From DASSUW01 sp963774155 (GTDB lineage Bacteria > Actinomycetota > Thermoleophilia > Solirubrobacterales > Solirubrobacteraceae): a stretch of DNA of 64,000 nucleotides. The position numbers and the translations under genes are program-made. Position 1 is the first letter of the stretch. Each line of letters begins with the position of its first letter. Below are positions 39,445 to 49,731 of the stretch, piece by piece. Below the pieces are notes generated by a model. The model had not been told where the DNA came from. It ran no database searches and worked only from the letters and a program-made list of their open reading frames with translations. The stretch lies in contig CAVZDW010000004.1 of assembly GCA_963774155.1 (NCBI GenBank), forward strand, positions 682,001-746,000. The letters are read 5' to 3'.

Positions 39445-39448
<4 letters not shown>
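38294..39448 (-). CDS. hutI: Imidazolonepropionase
   Basis: A 384-residue metal-dependent amidohydrolase converting 4-imidazolone-5-propionate to N-formimidoyl-L-glutamate. Landmarks: VIPGFVDCHTHLPFAGWRAEEYEQK near 65-90, EAKTGYGW near 140, FAHAIP near 170, LRAHVEQFNANRSV near 230, VDHLACL near 250 and ATDCNPGTSP near 300. Length is slightly below the usual 400-420. The ATG overlaps the hutU stop (ATGA), and its own stop overlaps the next GTG. Confidence 0.95.
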
Positions 39449-41051
<1,603 letters not shown>

Positions 41052-41055
<4 letters not shown>

Positions 41056-42524
41056 AGGATCAGCTCCCCGGTGCGCAGCGCAGCGGCGAGGTCGGCCAGC
41101 TCGCCGGCCAGCGAGCGGTCCTCCTCCACGCGCGGAACGTACGAGCGCACGCGGGCGGCGGCCTCCTCCAGCGCCGGCGTGCTGCGCAGCGGGCGGTGGA
41201 ACTCCAGCCCCTGGACCGCGCAGACCAGCTCGGTGGCCACGACCTGCGCGGCGTTCTCCGCCACCGTGCGCGCCTTCAGCGCCGCGAATGCACCCATCGA
41301 GTTGAAGTCCTCCTGGCCGGCGCTGGTGGGGATCGAGCCCGCGCCCGCGGGATGCGAGAGCACCTGCGACTCGTTGACCAGCGCGGCGGCCGCGTACTGG
41401 GCGATCATCAGGCCCGACGAGAGACCGGGGCGGGGCGTGAGGAAGGCGGGGAGGCCCGCGTAGCCGGGGGAGAGGAGCGCGTAGATGCGCCGCTCGGAGA
41501 ACGAGGCCAGCTCGCAGAGGGCGAGCGCCAGGTGGTCGAGCGGGAGCGACAGCGGCTGACCGTGGAAGTTGCCGCCGCTGAGGATGTCGTGATCCTCCGG
41601 GAAGACGAGCGGATTGTCGGTCACCGCCCGCAGCTCGCGCTCGAACGCGCCGGCGACGTAGGCGAGCGCGTCGGCCACGGCCCCGAGGACCTGCGGGGCG
41701 CAGCGGAGGGTGTACGGGTCCTGCACGCGGCCGCAGTCGGCGTGGCTGGCCACCACCTGGCTGCCGTCGAGGAGTCCGCGCAGGCGGTTGGCGACCGCCG
41801 TCGGCCCCGGCTGGCCCCGCAGCTGGTGCAGGCGGGCGTCGAACGGCACGGTCGAGCCCTTGAAGGCCTCCAGCGACAGGGCGACGGCGACCACCGCGGC
41901 GTCCAGCAGCCGCTGCGCGTCGCGCACCGCCAGCGTCCCGGCCGCCGCCATCAGGTGCGTGCCGTTGATGATCGCCAGCCCCTCCTTGGCCGACAGCTCG
42001 ACCGGCGCGAGCCCGGCGCGCGCCAGGGCCTCGCCGCCCGGCAGCGACTCCCCGCGGTAGGTCGCCGACCCCTCGCCGATCAGCACCAGCCCGAGGTGCG
42101 CGAGCGGGGCCAGATCGCCCGACGATCCCACCGATCCCTTGCTCGGGATCACCGGCGTCACGCCGCGTTCGAGCAGCCCGAGCACGAGCTCCACCAGCTC
42201 GGGCCGCACGCCCGAGTGGCCGCGCCGCAGCGACGAGGCGAGCAGCAGGAGCATCCCGCGCACGATCTCCTCGGGCAGCGGCGGTCCGGAGCCGACGGCG
42301 TGCGAGCGCAGCAGGTTGACCTGCAGCTGGGCGGCGTCGTCGGCCGCGATCCGGACGCTCTCGAGCTGCCCGAACCCGGTCGTCACGCCATAGACCGCCG
42401 TGCCCTCGGCGAGCGCCGCCTCGACCACGGCGCGCCCGGCGGCGATCCGGTCGCGGTCGGCGGCGTCGAGCGGCACCGGCGCGGCACCGCGGGCGACCGC
42501 CTCGAGCTCCTCCGGCGACGGCAT
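41052..42524 (-). CDS. hutH: Histidine ammonia-lyase with SSG cofactor motif
   Basis: A 490-residue first enzyme of histidine degradation (histidine to urocanate plus ammonia). The N-terminal YGVTTGFGQLESV, the MIO-forming loop GSVGSSGDLAPLAHLG near 140, INGTHLMAA near 190, and later GNFHGQPLSLPLDHLA and STSAGQEDFNSMG-like (TSAGQEDFNSMG) segments are all there. The cofactor triad, usually Ala-Ser-Gly, reads Ser-Ser-Gly; the residues still allow MIO cyclisation in principle. Length is typical. It is the first gene of the operon hutH-U-I-M20-hutF, divergent from the acetyltransferase. Confidence 0.93.
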
Positions 42525-42565
42525 CCCGAGAACGTACTGGTCGGGCGTGCCCTAGCATCGGCCAC

Positions 42566-43171
42566 GTGGAGGTCTCCGGCCCGACGCTCACGCTCCGCTA
42601 CGCCACGGGCGACGACGCTCCGCGGATGCTGGAGCTCGCCTCCGACCGGCGCGTCACGCGCTGGTTCTCCTGGGGCCCGTACGTCTCGATGGAGCAGACC
42701 GAGGGCTACATCGCGTCGCTCGAGGAGAAGCGCGACCGCGGTGAGCTGCTCGACTTCCTCGTCGTCCATCCCGAGGCCGGCCCGATCGGCGTGACCGGCC
42801 TCTCCGAGCTCGCGGTGCGCGACCGCCGGGCCACGATCGGGACGTGGATCGGGCACGACTGGTGGGGGAGCGGGGCCAACCAGGAGTCCAAGGCGCTGGT
42901 CGCCGCGCTCGCCTTCCGCCACCTCGGGCTCGACCGCCTGACCGCCTGGGCCAACACGCGCAACGGCCGTTCGCAGACCGCGCTCGAGCGCGTCGGGTTC
43001 CGCCGGGAGGGCGTCCTGCGCGGGTGGCACCGCCACGGCGACGAGATCCACGACGTCGTCGTCTTCGGGATGCTGCGAGGCGACTGGGAGGCTTCACCGC
43101 TCGCCGCGGTCAGGGCCGAGATCAGCGGTGTGGCGCCGGCGGCGTTCCTGGTCGGCTCGCCGGTTTCCTGA
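42566..43171 (+). CDS. GNAT acetyltransferase, RimJ/RimL type
   Basis: A 201-residue N-acetyltransferase. GTG 42566 gives a start with LTLRYATGDDAPRMLELASD. The GNAT core is seen as GVTGLSELAVRDRRATIGTWIGHDWWGSGANQESKALVAALAF near 75-120, cited by location; the acetyl-CoA loop, usually RGxGxA/G, is W-G-S-G-A-N here. The C-terminal NTRNGRSQTALERVGFRREGVLRG pattern is classical for RimJ/RimL. The acceptor (ribosomal protein N-terminus, antibiotic or amino acid) is unknown. It is divergent from hutH, 41 nt apart, and followed by repeat copy E 13 nt after its stop. Confidence 0.88.
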   Translation: MEVSGPTLTLRYATGDDAPRMLELASDRRVTRWFSWGPYVSMEQTEGYIASLEEKRDRGELLDFLVVHPEAGPIGVTGLSELAVRDRRATIGTWIGHDWWGSGANQESKALVAALAFRHLGLDRLTAWANTRNGRSQTALERVGFRREGVLRGWHRHGDEIHDVVVFGMLRGDWEASPLAAVRAEISGVAPAAFLVGSPVS

Positions 43172-43184
43172 ACTTCGAACTTCG

Positions 43185-43328
43185 AACTGCGCTGGGTAGG
43201 GGAAGTGGGGAGGCCGCTCGCGGGGCGGGATTCCTCGCTCGCGTCCTGCCCTAGCGGTCGCACTGCGACCGCTAGCCAGGATTCGAATGCGAAAACCCGG
43301 CCGAACCCGCTCCCTTAATGCCGCAGTT
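43185..43328 (+). repeat. Dispersed structured intergenic repeat, copy E (144 bp)
   Basis: Left arm AACTGCGCTGGGTAGGGG, right arm CCCGCTCCCTTAATG then CCGCAGTT, with CCCGGCC inside. The apex is CTAGCGGTCGCA (43251-43262) and its perfect complement TGCGACCGCTAG (43264-43275), inside an outer TCCTG/CAGGA pair shared with A and B. Preceded by repeated GAACTTC units and followed by GACGTTC as in A and F. Located between tandem genes. Confidence 0.85.
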
Positions 43329-43412
43329 GACGTTCCCCGGGCAGCCGCCGACCTGTTGGGGGTGTAAACAAAAGTAAGAGCGGGGACACAGTGGTTTCGG
43401 CGGAGTTCGAGG

Positions 43413-43463
43413 GGCACCCACCGGTCTAGGGTGCCGAACCAGCTGAGACCAAGGGGAGGTCTC
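43413..43463 (+). promoter_or_regulatory. Structured 5' leader of the CAP protein with SD in a hairpin loop
   Basis: Two perfect hairpins lie just upstream of the ATG at 43465. GGCACCC (43413-43419) pairs with GGGTGCC (43429-43435) over a 9-nt loop. GAGACC (43445-43450) pairs with GGTCTC (43458-43463) over the loop AAGGGGA, which is the Shine-Dalgarno sequence. The second stem ends one base before the start codon. I do not recognise a known riboswitch class. The gap from copy E to here (43329-43412) is relatively A-rich (GTAAACAAAAGTAAGAG) and may contain the promoter. Confidence 0.5.
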
Positions 43464-43464
43464 G

Positions 43465-44013
43465 ATGCTCCTTGACGTCCACAATCGACGGCGAACCCTC
43501 CTGGCCGCGATCGGCGTATCCGCCGCCATGGTGGTCGGTGCTCCCGGACTCGACGAGGCGGAGGCGAGCGGTTGCTCAGGCGCGAAGGCCACGACCGCGA
43601 AGGCCTCGCCCGGCAAGCTGCGCAACGCGATGCTCTGCGTGATCAACCGCAAGCGCGCCAGCGAGGGCCTGGGCGCGCTGAAGCTCGACAAGAAGCTCCA
43701 GAGGGCCGCGGGCAACCACGCGCGTGACATGGTCCGGCACGACTACTTCGCGCACCAGCGCTCCGGCGGCCCGGACCTCACGCAGCGGCTCGACCGGGTC
43801 GGCTGGAACGGCACCAACTGGGGCGAGAACATCGCGTACGGCTGCGGCTCCTCGTCCTCGCCCAAGGCGACGCTCAAGGCGTGGCTGAACAGCCCGCCGC
43901 ACCGGGCCATCCTGCTCTCGGGCACCTACCAGCGCGGCGGCCTCGGCCTCGGGCTCCAGGCGCCGTGCGGGGGCGACGGCGCGATGTGGGTGCTGGACGT
44001 CGGTCGCAAGTAG
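43465..44013 (+). CDS. Secreted CAP/SCP-domain protein
   Basis: A 182-residue exported protein. The N-terminus has an Arg-rich n-region (HNRRR), a hydrophobic core (LLAAIGVSAAMVVGAPG) and a probable cleavage around A-E-A-S. The CAP fold follows: MLCVINRKRASEGLGALKLDKKLQRAAGNHARDM, then HDYFAH, WGENIAYG and WLNSPPHRAILLSG, the standard CAP signatures. Four Cys could form disulfides. The family role is extracellular and not catalytic in an established way. It is expressed from its own leader with two hairpins. Confidence 0.9.
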   Translation: MLLDVHNRRRTLLAAIGVSAAMVVGAPGLDEAEASGCSGAKATTAKASPGKLRNAMLCVINRKRASEGLGALKLDKKLQRAAGNHARDMVRHDYFAHQRSGGPDLTQRLDRVGWNGTNWGENIAYGCGSSSSPKATLKAWLNSPPHRAILLSGTYQRGGLGLGLQAPCGGDGAMWVLDVGRK

Positions 44014-44024
44014 CGGCGCGGCGC

Positions 44025-44825
44025 TCAGTCGCGCCGCGCGTCCCACGAGAAGCCCCGCACCGCGAGGATGATCCCGGCTGCGGCCCACAGGCACAGCGCC
44101 GCGAGCGCCGTGAAGTGGTCGGCGAGCCCGTCCCCCTGCACCATGGCGCCGGACAGCCCGTCGATCAGGTGCTTGAGCGGGAGCACCTCGGCGAGGTCGC
44201 GCAGGACGGTGGGCGCGTTGTCGTCGTCGTAGAACACGCCGGCCACCATGATCATGGGCAGGAACACCGCGTTCACGTACGCGGGCGCGGACTCCGAGTT
44301 GGGGATCGCGTGCGAGAGGGCGACGCCGAGCGACGCGAAGCAGATGACGCCGACGGCGAGGAAGACGAGCAGCAGCAGCCAGTCGCCGGGCCAGGGGATG
44401 CCGAAGAACGCCCGGCCGACCACGATCACCACGGCCACCTGCAGCACCGTGTTGGCGATCGCGTTGCCGGCGATGCCCGCCAGGTAGGCGGACGACCGCA
44501 GCGGCGTGCCGCGCAGGCGCTTGAGGATCCCGCGCTCGCGCAGGAACGTGAGGTTGTAGGCGAGCGCCACGAAGGTCGCCGCCATGACGCTCATGCCGGC
44601 GATGCCGGGCACGACGACGTCGAGCTGGTCCTGCTCTCCCGAGAAGACGGCGCCGAACATCAGCAGGAGGAGCAGCGGGAGCAGGAAGCCGAAGAAGGCG
44701 GCGGTCGGGTTGCGCCAGAACATCCGGCGCTCGAGCCGGTACTGGCGCCACGCGCCGGCCGCCCACGACGGGCGGGGCTCCGTCTCGGTCGCGGCGCGCA
44801 CGCGCTCGAGCGCGTGGTCGCTCAC
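44025..44825 (-). CDS. ABC-2 type exporter permease
   Basis: A 266-residue permease with six TM segments (NPTAAFFGFLLPLLLLLMFGAVF, VVPGIAGMSVMAATFVALAYN, the ANTVLQVAVVIVVGRAFFG region, WLLLLVFLAVGVICFASLGVAL, VNAVFLPMIMVAGVFY, LAALCLWAAAGIILAVRG). ERGILKRLRGTPL is the classical cytosolic elbow of drug/antibiotic exporters. GTG 44825 overlaps the ATPase stop (GTGA). The pair resembles DrrAB-type exporters; substrate unknown. It is convergent with the CAP gene, 11 nt apart. Confidence 0.88.
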   Translation of the reverse strand: MSDHALERVRAATETEPRPSWAAGAWRQYRLERRMFWRNPTAAFFGFLLPLLLLLMFGAVFSGEQDQLDVVVPGIAGMSVMAATFVALAYNLTFLRERGILKRLRGTPLRSSAYLAGIAGNAIANTVLQVAVVIVVGRAFFGIPWPGDWLLLLVFLAVGVICFASLGVALSHAIPNSESAPAYVNAVFLPMIMVAGVFYDDDNAPTVLRDLAEVLPLKHLIDGLSGAMVQGDGLADHFTALAALCLWAAAGIILAVRGFSWDARRD

Positions 44826-45655
44826 CCGGTCAGCTCCAGATAGACGTCCTCGAGCGAGGGCCGGGTCACGCGAAGGTCCTCGAGCCGCTCGCCACGCTCC
44901 AGCGCGTCGGCGGTCAGCTCGTGCAGGAGCGCGGTCGGGTCGTCGGTCTCGTGCTCGCCGCCCCGGTAGGTCACGCGATAGCGCGGCGTGCCGGGGACGA
45001 GCTCGCCCGGCGGACCCTCGGCGAGGATCGCGCCGTCCTTGATGATGGCCACGCGGTCGGCCAGGGCCTGCGCCTCGTCGAGATAGTGGGTGGTGAGGAG
45101 CACCGTCTTGCCCAGCGCGCGCAGCGACCGGACCGTGTCCCACGCCGCGCGGCGGGCCGCGGGATCGAAGCCCACCGTCGGCTCGTCGAGGAAGACCAGC
45201 TCGGGATCGCCGACCAGCGCCAGCGCCAGGTCGAGCCGCCGCTGCTGGCCGCCCGAGAGCGTGCGGGCGCGCTTGTCCGCGGCGTCCTGGAGCCCGGCCA
45301 GCGTCAGCACCTCCTCGACGTCGCGCGGCTCGGAGTACAGCGAAGCCCAGTGGGTCATCGTCTCGCGCACGCTGAGGTGGGGGTAGGTTCCGCAGCTCTG
45401 CAGCACGATGCCGACGCGCTCGCGGAGGTCGGCCGCGCGCTCCTCGGGATCGTGGCCGAGCACCGACACGCTGCCGGCGCTGCGGGTGCGGTAGCCCTCG
45501 AGGATCTCCACGGTGGTCGTCTTGCCGGCGCCGTTGGGACCCAGCAGCCCGAAGACCTCGCCGCGCCGGACGCTGAAGTCGATGCCGCGGACGGCCTCCT
45601 GGCCGTCGTAGGCCTTGCGCAGGCCCTCGACCTCGATCGCGGCGGGCATGGTCAC
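44822..45655 (-). CDS. ABC exporter ATPase, DrrA-like
   Basis: A 277-residue ATPase. Walker A GPNGAGKTTT, Q-loop VLQSCGTYPHLSVRE, signature LSGGQQRRLDLALAL, Walker B LVFLDEPTVGFDP and switch H in LLTTHYLDEA. An extra C-terminal domain (about 215-277, LEDLRVTRPSLEDVYLELTG) is typical of the drug-exporter group. GTG 45655 and ATG 45649 are both possible starts. It powers the downstream overlapping permease. It is divergent from ppx with only 32 nt between, so promoters must overlap coding sequence. Confidence 0.9.
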   Translation of the reverse strand: MTMPAAIEVEGLRKAYDGQEAVRGIDFSVRRGEVFGLLGPNGAGKTTTVEILEGYRTRSAGSVSVLGHDPEERAADLRERVGIVLQSCGTYPHLSVRETMTHWASLYSEPRDVEEVLTLAGLQDAADKRARTLSGGQQRRLDLALALVGDPELVFLDEPTVGFDPAARRAAWDTVRSLRALGKTVLLTTHYLDEAQALADRVAIIKDGAILAEGPPGELVPGTPRYRVTYRGGEHETDDPTALLHELTADALERGERLEDLRVTRPSLEDVYLELTG

Positions 45656-45687
45656 GCGAAGATCATGGCATCCTCCCCCTCGGCCGG

Positions 45688-46539
45688 ATGGTCTGCGCGT
45701 GCGTCGACATCGGCACGAACACCACCCGGGTGCTCGTGGCGGAGGTGAAGGAGGGGCGCCTCGCCGAGGTGCTGCAGCAGCGCGCGTTCACGCGGATCGG
45801 GACCGTGCCGGAGATCCCGCGCGAGAAGATCGACGAGGTGGCGCGCGTGGTCGCCGAGCAGGCCGAGCTGGCCCGCGCGGCCGGCGCCCTGCGCATCCGC
45901 GTGGTCGCCACGGCGTGCATCCGGGCGGCCCTGAACCGCGACGAGTTCCTGGCCGGGATGACCGAGGAGGTCGAGATCCTGGACGGCAACGAGGAGGCGC
46001 GGCTGGCCTTCCTGGGCGCGACGACGACGCTCGGCGCCGCGCTGCCGGGGACCGTCGGCGTGGTCGACGTCGGCGGTGGCTCGACCGAGATCGCGGTCGG
46101 CACGGTGGCGGGCGGCGTGCGGTGGAGCTCGTCGTTCCTCGTCGGCTCAGGGGCGCTGGCCGAGCGCTACCTGGACTCGGACCCGCCCACGGCGGACGAG
46201 CTCGACCGGCTGCGCGAGCACGCCGACGACGTTCTCCGCGCGCGCGAGGTTCCCCAGGTGGACGTCGCGGTGGCGGTCGGCGGCAGCGCCGCCTCGCTGC
46301 GGCGCCTGGTCGGTGACACGCTCGCGCGGGCGTCGCTGGAGCGCGCGCTGGCCACCCTCTGCGGCGCGCCGGCCGCCGAGATCGCGGCCGAGCTCGGGCT
46401 CGACCCCGTCCGTGTCCGCCTCCTGCCCGCGGGCATCGTGCTGCTCGGGGTGGCGGCCCAGCGGCTGGGACAGCCCTTGCAGATCGGCCGCGGAGGCCTG
46501 CGGGAAGGCCTCCTGCTGGACATGGCTCGTAGCCTCTAG
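45688..46539 (+). CDS. ppx: Exopolyphosphatase / GppA-family phosphatase
   Basis: A 283-residue ASKHA-fold enzyme releasing phosphate from polyphosphate or from pppGpp. Phosphate-1 motif VDIGTNTTRVLVAE near residue 6, ATACIRAALNRDEFL near 80, and the second phosphate loop VVDVGGGSTEIAVG near 130; VGGSAASLRRL near 205. The size is the short actinobacterial Ppx type without the C-terminal HD-like domain of E. coli Ppx. It opens a cluster with two CHAD genes and ppk, which supports a polyphosphate substrate. Confidence 0.9.
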   Translation: MVCACVDIGTNTTRVLVAEVKEGRLAEVLQQRAFTRIGTVPEIPREKIDEVARVVAEQAELARAAGALRIRVVATACIRAALNRDEFLAGMTEEVEILDGNEEARLAFLGATTTLGAALPGTVGVVDVGGGSTEIAVGTVAGGVRWSSSFLVGSGALAERYLDSDPPTADELDRLREHADDVLRAREVPQVDVAVAVGGSAASLRRLVGDTLARASLERALATLCGAPAAEIAAELGLDPVRVRLLPAGIVLLGVAAQRLGQPLQIGRGGLREGLLLDMARSL

Positions 46540-46545
46540 CGTCTC

Positions 46546-47031
46546 TTGGCCAAAGCCGCCGACATCGATGTCGAGCCGTTCGAGCCGTACGCCCACGCGG
46601 CCGCGCGCATCGTCCGCGTGCGCGCGAACGAGCTGTTCGAGGCCGAGGAGAACGTCCTCGACACGAACGACATCGAGCGCGTGCACGACATGCGCGTCGC
46701 CTCGCGCCGCCTGCGCGCGGTGCTCGAGATCTTCGAGCCGTGCTTCCCGAGCGGCGACTACAAGACGGTGCTGCGGGACGTGAAGAAGCTGGCCGACGCG
46801 CTCGGCGAGCGGCGCGACCCCGACGTGCACATCGAGGACATGGAGGCGTTCGAGCGCAGCGTCCAGGCGACGCTGCGGCCGGGCATCGACGCGCTGGTGG
46901 CGCGCCTGCGCGAGCGGCAGGCGCGCGGGAACGACACGCTGACCGCCGCGCTCGAGCACGCTCGCGAGTGCCAGCTGCACGACCGCCTGCTCTCGCTGGC
47001 CGACGGCGCCGAGGAGCTGATCGGCGAGTGA
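46546..47031 (+). CDS. CHAD half-domain protein, N-terminal type
   Basis: A 161-residue all-helical protein, TTG start at 46546, six bases after ppx. It carries the first-half CHAD signature V-H-D-M-R-V-A-S-R-R-L-R-A-V-L near residues 43-57, which supplies His and Arg for polyphosphate binding, followed by KKLADALGERRDPDVHIEDM. A full CHAD domain has two such halves; this one ends after the first four-helix unit. CHAD proteins bind polyphosphate granules, which suits the neighbours ppx and ppk. It overlaps the second half-gene by 4 nt (GTGA). Confidence 0.85.
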   Translation: MAKAADIDVEPFEPYAHAAARIVRVRANELFEAEENVLDTNDIERVHDMRVASRRLRAVLEIFEPCFPSGDYKTVLRDVKKLADALGERRDPDVHIEDMEAFERSVQATLRPGIDALVARLRERQARGNDTLTAALEHARECQLHDRLLSLADGAEELIGE

Positions 47032-47564
47032 AGGCCCGGCGCGTCAAGGGCCTGGAGCCCGAGGGCACGGTGGCCGACAATGCCGAGCGGATCGTCCGCG
47101 TCCGGCTCGACGAGCTGACCGGCTTCATGCCCCAGGCCGCCGATCCCGGCGAGGTCGTCGCCCTGCACGACATGCGGATCGCCGCCAAGCGGCTGCGCTA
47201 CGTGCTCGAGGTCACCGGCTCGTGCTTCGGCCCCTACGCGTCGAACGCGGTGAAGATGGTCAAGGACCTGCAGGACCTGCTCGGCGAGATCCACGACTGC
47301 GACGTGCAGCTGCCCGAGGTCGCCGGCTTCCTGGAGGAGCTGATGGCCGAGGACGTCGCCGCCGCCGGGGCCTCCCCCAAGGACCTCGCCAGGACGCCCA
47401 ACCGGCGCACCTACGCCGGGCTCGTCGGCCTCCAGGTCCACCTGCGGGCGCGCCGCGAGGCCCTGTTCGAGGACTTCCTGGAGCTCTGGCGCGACTACGA
47501 ACGTAAAGGGTTTGCTGCACGTCTCGCGTTCGCGCTCGGCGAACGGTCACAATCAACGTCATGA
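47028..47564 (+). CDS. CHAD half-domain protein, C-terminal type
   Basis: A 178-residue helical protein, GTG start at 47028. It has the second-half CHAD signature L-H-D-M-R-I-A-A-K-R-L-R-Y-V-L-E near 45-60 and KDLQDLLGEIHDCDVQLPEV near 85. It thus complements the preceding gene, and the two likely fold together as one CHAD unit. Basic residues on the helices (KARRVKG, RRTYAGLVGLQVHLRARREAL) fit polyphosphate binding. The stop overlaps the ppk ATG (ATGA), implying fixed stoichiometric translation with Ppk. Confidence 0.85.
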   Translation: MKARRVKGLEPEGTVADNAERIVRVRLDELTGFMPQAADPGEVVALHDMRIAAKRLRYVLEVTGSCFGPYASNAVKMVKDLQDLLGEIHDCDVQLPEVAGFLEELMAEDVAAAGASPKDLARTPNRRTYAGLVGLQVHLRARREALFEDFLELWRDYERKGFAARLAFALGERSQSTS

Positions 47565-49666
47565 GCGAGACGAGCACCGAGCGGATCGCCCAGGCCGACA
47601 TCTCCTCGTCGGACCTGTACTTCAACCGCGAGCTGTCGTGGATGGAGTTCAACGCGCGGGTGCTGGAGCTGGCCGAGGACGACAGCGTCCCGCTGCTCGA
47701 GCGCGTCAAGTTCTGCGCGATCGTCTCCTCCAACCTCGACGAGTTCTTCATGGTCCGCGTGGCGGGCCTGCACGACCAGATCGAGGCGGGGATCGAGAAG
47801 CCGCTGCAGGACGGGCGCACCCCGCGGGCCACGCTGGACGAGATCCGGCGCGTCGTGCGCCTGCACATCGAGCGCCAGAGCCGGTGCCTGGAGCTCGACA
47901 TCCGGCCCGCCCTGGCCGAGCACGGCATCCGCATCGTCGGCGTCGACGACGTCGGCCCCGAGGAGCGCCGCGCGCTCGACGAGCGCTTCCGCCGCCAGAT
48001 CTTCCCGGTGCTGACGCCGCTCGCGGTCGGGCTCGGGCGCCCGTTCCCCTACATCTCCAACCTCTCGCTCTCGCTCGGCGTGCTCGTCCGCGATCCCGTC
48101 AGCGGCGTCGAGACCTTCGCGCGCGTGAAGGTGCCGAAGGAGATGCTCCCGCGCTTCGTCCCGACCGGCGACGGCTTCACGTTCGTCCCGCTCGAGGACC
48201 TCATCGCCAAGCACCTGGACACGCTGTTCCCGGGCATGGAGATCGTCGACTACGACGTCTTCCGCGTCACCCGCGATGCCGACTTCACGGTCTCGGACGA
48301 GGCCGACGACCTGCTCCAGGCGGTCGAGGACGAGCTGCGCCGGCGGCGCTTCGGCGACGTGGTGCGCGTCGAGGTCGGCGCCGGCATGAGCGCGATCATC
48401 CGGGAGGAGATCACCGGCTCGCTCGAGGTCGGCCCCGACGACGTCTACGAGGTCCCCGGCCTGCTCGACCTCAACGACCTGTTCGACATCGTCGGCGTGC
48501 CCGGCCACGCCGAGCTGCGCGATCCGCCGTGGACCCCGGTCACCCAGCCTCGCCTCCAGGCCGACGATCCCGACAAGGCGGACGTCTTCGCCGCCATGCG
48601 GCGCGGCGACATCCTCCTGCACCACCCCTACGACTCGTTCACGACCTCCGTCGAGCGGTTCGTCGAGCAGGCGGTCGCCGACCCCAACGTGCTCGCCATC
48701 AAGCAGACCGTGTACCGCACGAGCGACGACTCGCCGCTCGTGCCGGGCCTCATCACCGCCGCCGAGCGCGGCAAGCAGGCGGTCTGCCTGGTGGAGATCA
48801 AGGCGCGCTTCGACGAGCGCGCGAACGTCCAGTGGGCGCGCGCGATGGAGGAGGCGGGCGTGCACGTGGTCTACGGGCTGCCATCGCTCAAGACCCACGC
48901 CAAGTGCATCCTCGTGGTCCGCCGCGAGGGCGAGGGCGTGCGCCACTACGTGCACATCGGGACCGGCAACTACCACCCCAAGAACGCGCGGCTGTACACG
49001 GACTTCGGCCTGCTCACGTGCGACGACAAGATCGGCGCCGACGTTGCCGACATGTTCAACTTCCTCACCGGCTTCGCGCGCCCGCGGGCGTACCGTCGCG
49101 TCCTGGTGGCGCCGGCGCACATGCGCAACGGCATCCTCGAGGAGATCGAGCGGACCATCGCGGCGGCCCGCGAGGGCAAGCGCGCCCGGATCCGGCTGAA
49201 GATGAACGCGCTCGTCGATCGTGCGTGCGTCCAGGCGCTCTACCGCGCGTCCCAGGCCGGGGTGCCGGTGGAGATCAACCCGCGCGGCATCTGCTGCCTG
49301 CGGCCGGGCGTCGAGGGCGTCTCCGAGAACATCCGGGTCGTCTCGATCGTCGGGCGCTTCCTCGAGCACTCGCGCATCTACTCCTTCGAGCGCGACGACG
49401 AGACCACCGTCTACATCGGCTCGGCCGACCTCATGCCGCGCAACCTCGACACCCGGGTCGAGCTGCTCGCCCCGGTGCGCGAGGAGACGCTGAAGGCCGA
49501 CCTGATCGACACGCTCGACCGCTGCTTCGCCGACAACGTCAACGCCTGGGACCTCGGCGAGGACGGCCGCTGGACGCGCTTGACCCCGGACGGTGAGCCG
49601 AGGTCGGTGCAGCGGGAGCTGATGGCGGGGCACGCAGCCCGCGCCGCCGAAGCGGCAACGGGCTGA
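47561..49666 (+). CDS. ppk: Polyphosphate kinase 1
   Basis: A 701-residue enzyme that makes polyphosphate from ATP and the reverse. Domain order: N domain (YFNRELSWMEFNARVLELAED start), head domain, then two PLD-like catalytic domains. The autophosphorylated His lies in HYVHIGTGNYHPKNARLYTDFG near residue 470, and the second catalytic region is YSFERDDETTVYIGSADLMPRNLDTRVEL near 607-635. KQTVYRTSDDSPLV and VCLVEIKARFDERANVQWAR are also standard. It is the last gene of the ppx-CHAD-CHAD-ppk unit; a hairpin follows. Confidence 0.96.
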   Translation: MSETSTERIAQADISSSDLYFNRELSWMEFNARVLELAEDDSVPLLERVKFCAIVSSNLDEFFMVRVAGLHDQIEAGIEKPLQDGRTPRATLDEIRRVVRLHIERQSRCLELDIRPALAEHGIRIVGVDDVGPEERRALDERFRRQIFPVLTPLAVGLGRPFPYISNLSLSLGVLVRDPVSGVETFARVKVPKEMLPRFVPTGDGFTFVPLEDLIAKHLDTLFPGMEIVDYDVFRVTRDADFTVSDEADDLLQAVEDELRRRRFGDVVRVEVGAGMSAIIREEITGSLEVGPDDVYEVPGLLDLNDLFDIVGVPGHAELRDPPWTPVTQPRLQADDPDKADVFAAMRRGDILLHHPYDSFTTSVERFVEQAVADPNVLAIKQTVYRTSDDSPLVPGLITAAERGKQAVCLVEIKARFDERANVQWARAMEEAGVHVVYGLPSLKTHAKCILVVRREGEGVRHYVHIGTGNYHPKNARLYTDFGLLTCDDKIGADVADMFNFLTGFARPRAYRRVLVAPAHMRNGILEEIERTIAAAREGKRARIRLKMNALVDRACVQALYRASQAGVPVEINPRGICCLRPGVEGVSENIRVVSIVGRFLEHSRIYSFERDDETTVYIGSADLMPRNLDTRVELLAPVREETLKADLIDTLDRCFADNVNAWDLGEDGRWTRLTPDGEPRSVQRELMAGHAARAAEAATG

Positions 49667-49679
49667 CGCGCGCGTAATC

Positions 49680-49721
49680 GGGTTTCGCCCTCCGGTCGCC
49701 GGAAACCCCACCCGGCGACCT
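49680..49721. terminator. Bidirectional hairpin between ppk and the RTX-like gene
   Basis: GGTCGCCGG (49694-49702) pairs perfectly with CCGGCGACC (49712-49720) over a short AAACCCCAC loop. An alternative, overlapping pairing is GGGTTTC (49680-49686) with GAAACCC (49702-49708). Both lie in the 65-nt gap between converging genes. The position suits a shared terminator; there is no clear U-tract on either strand. Confidence 0.6.
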
Positions 49722-49731
49722 GCGGGCGACG

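Noticed and set aside
43329..43464. Cyclic di-AMP (ydaO-type) or cyclic di-GMP riboswitch ahead of the CAP protein
   Set aside because: The hairpins do not carry the conserved core sequences of these riboswitches.
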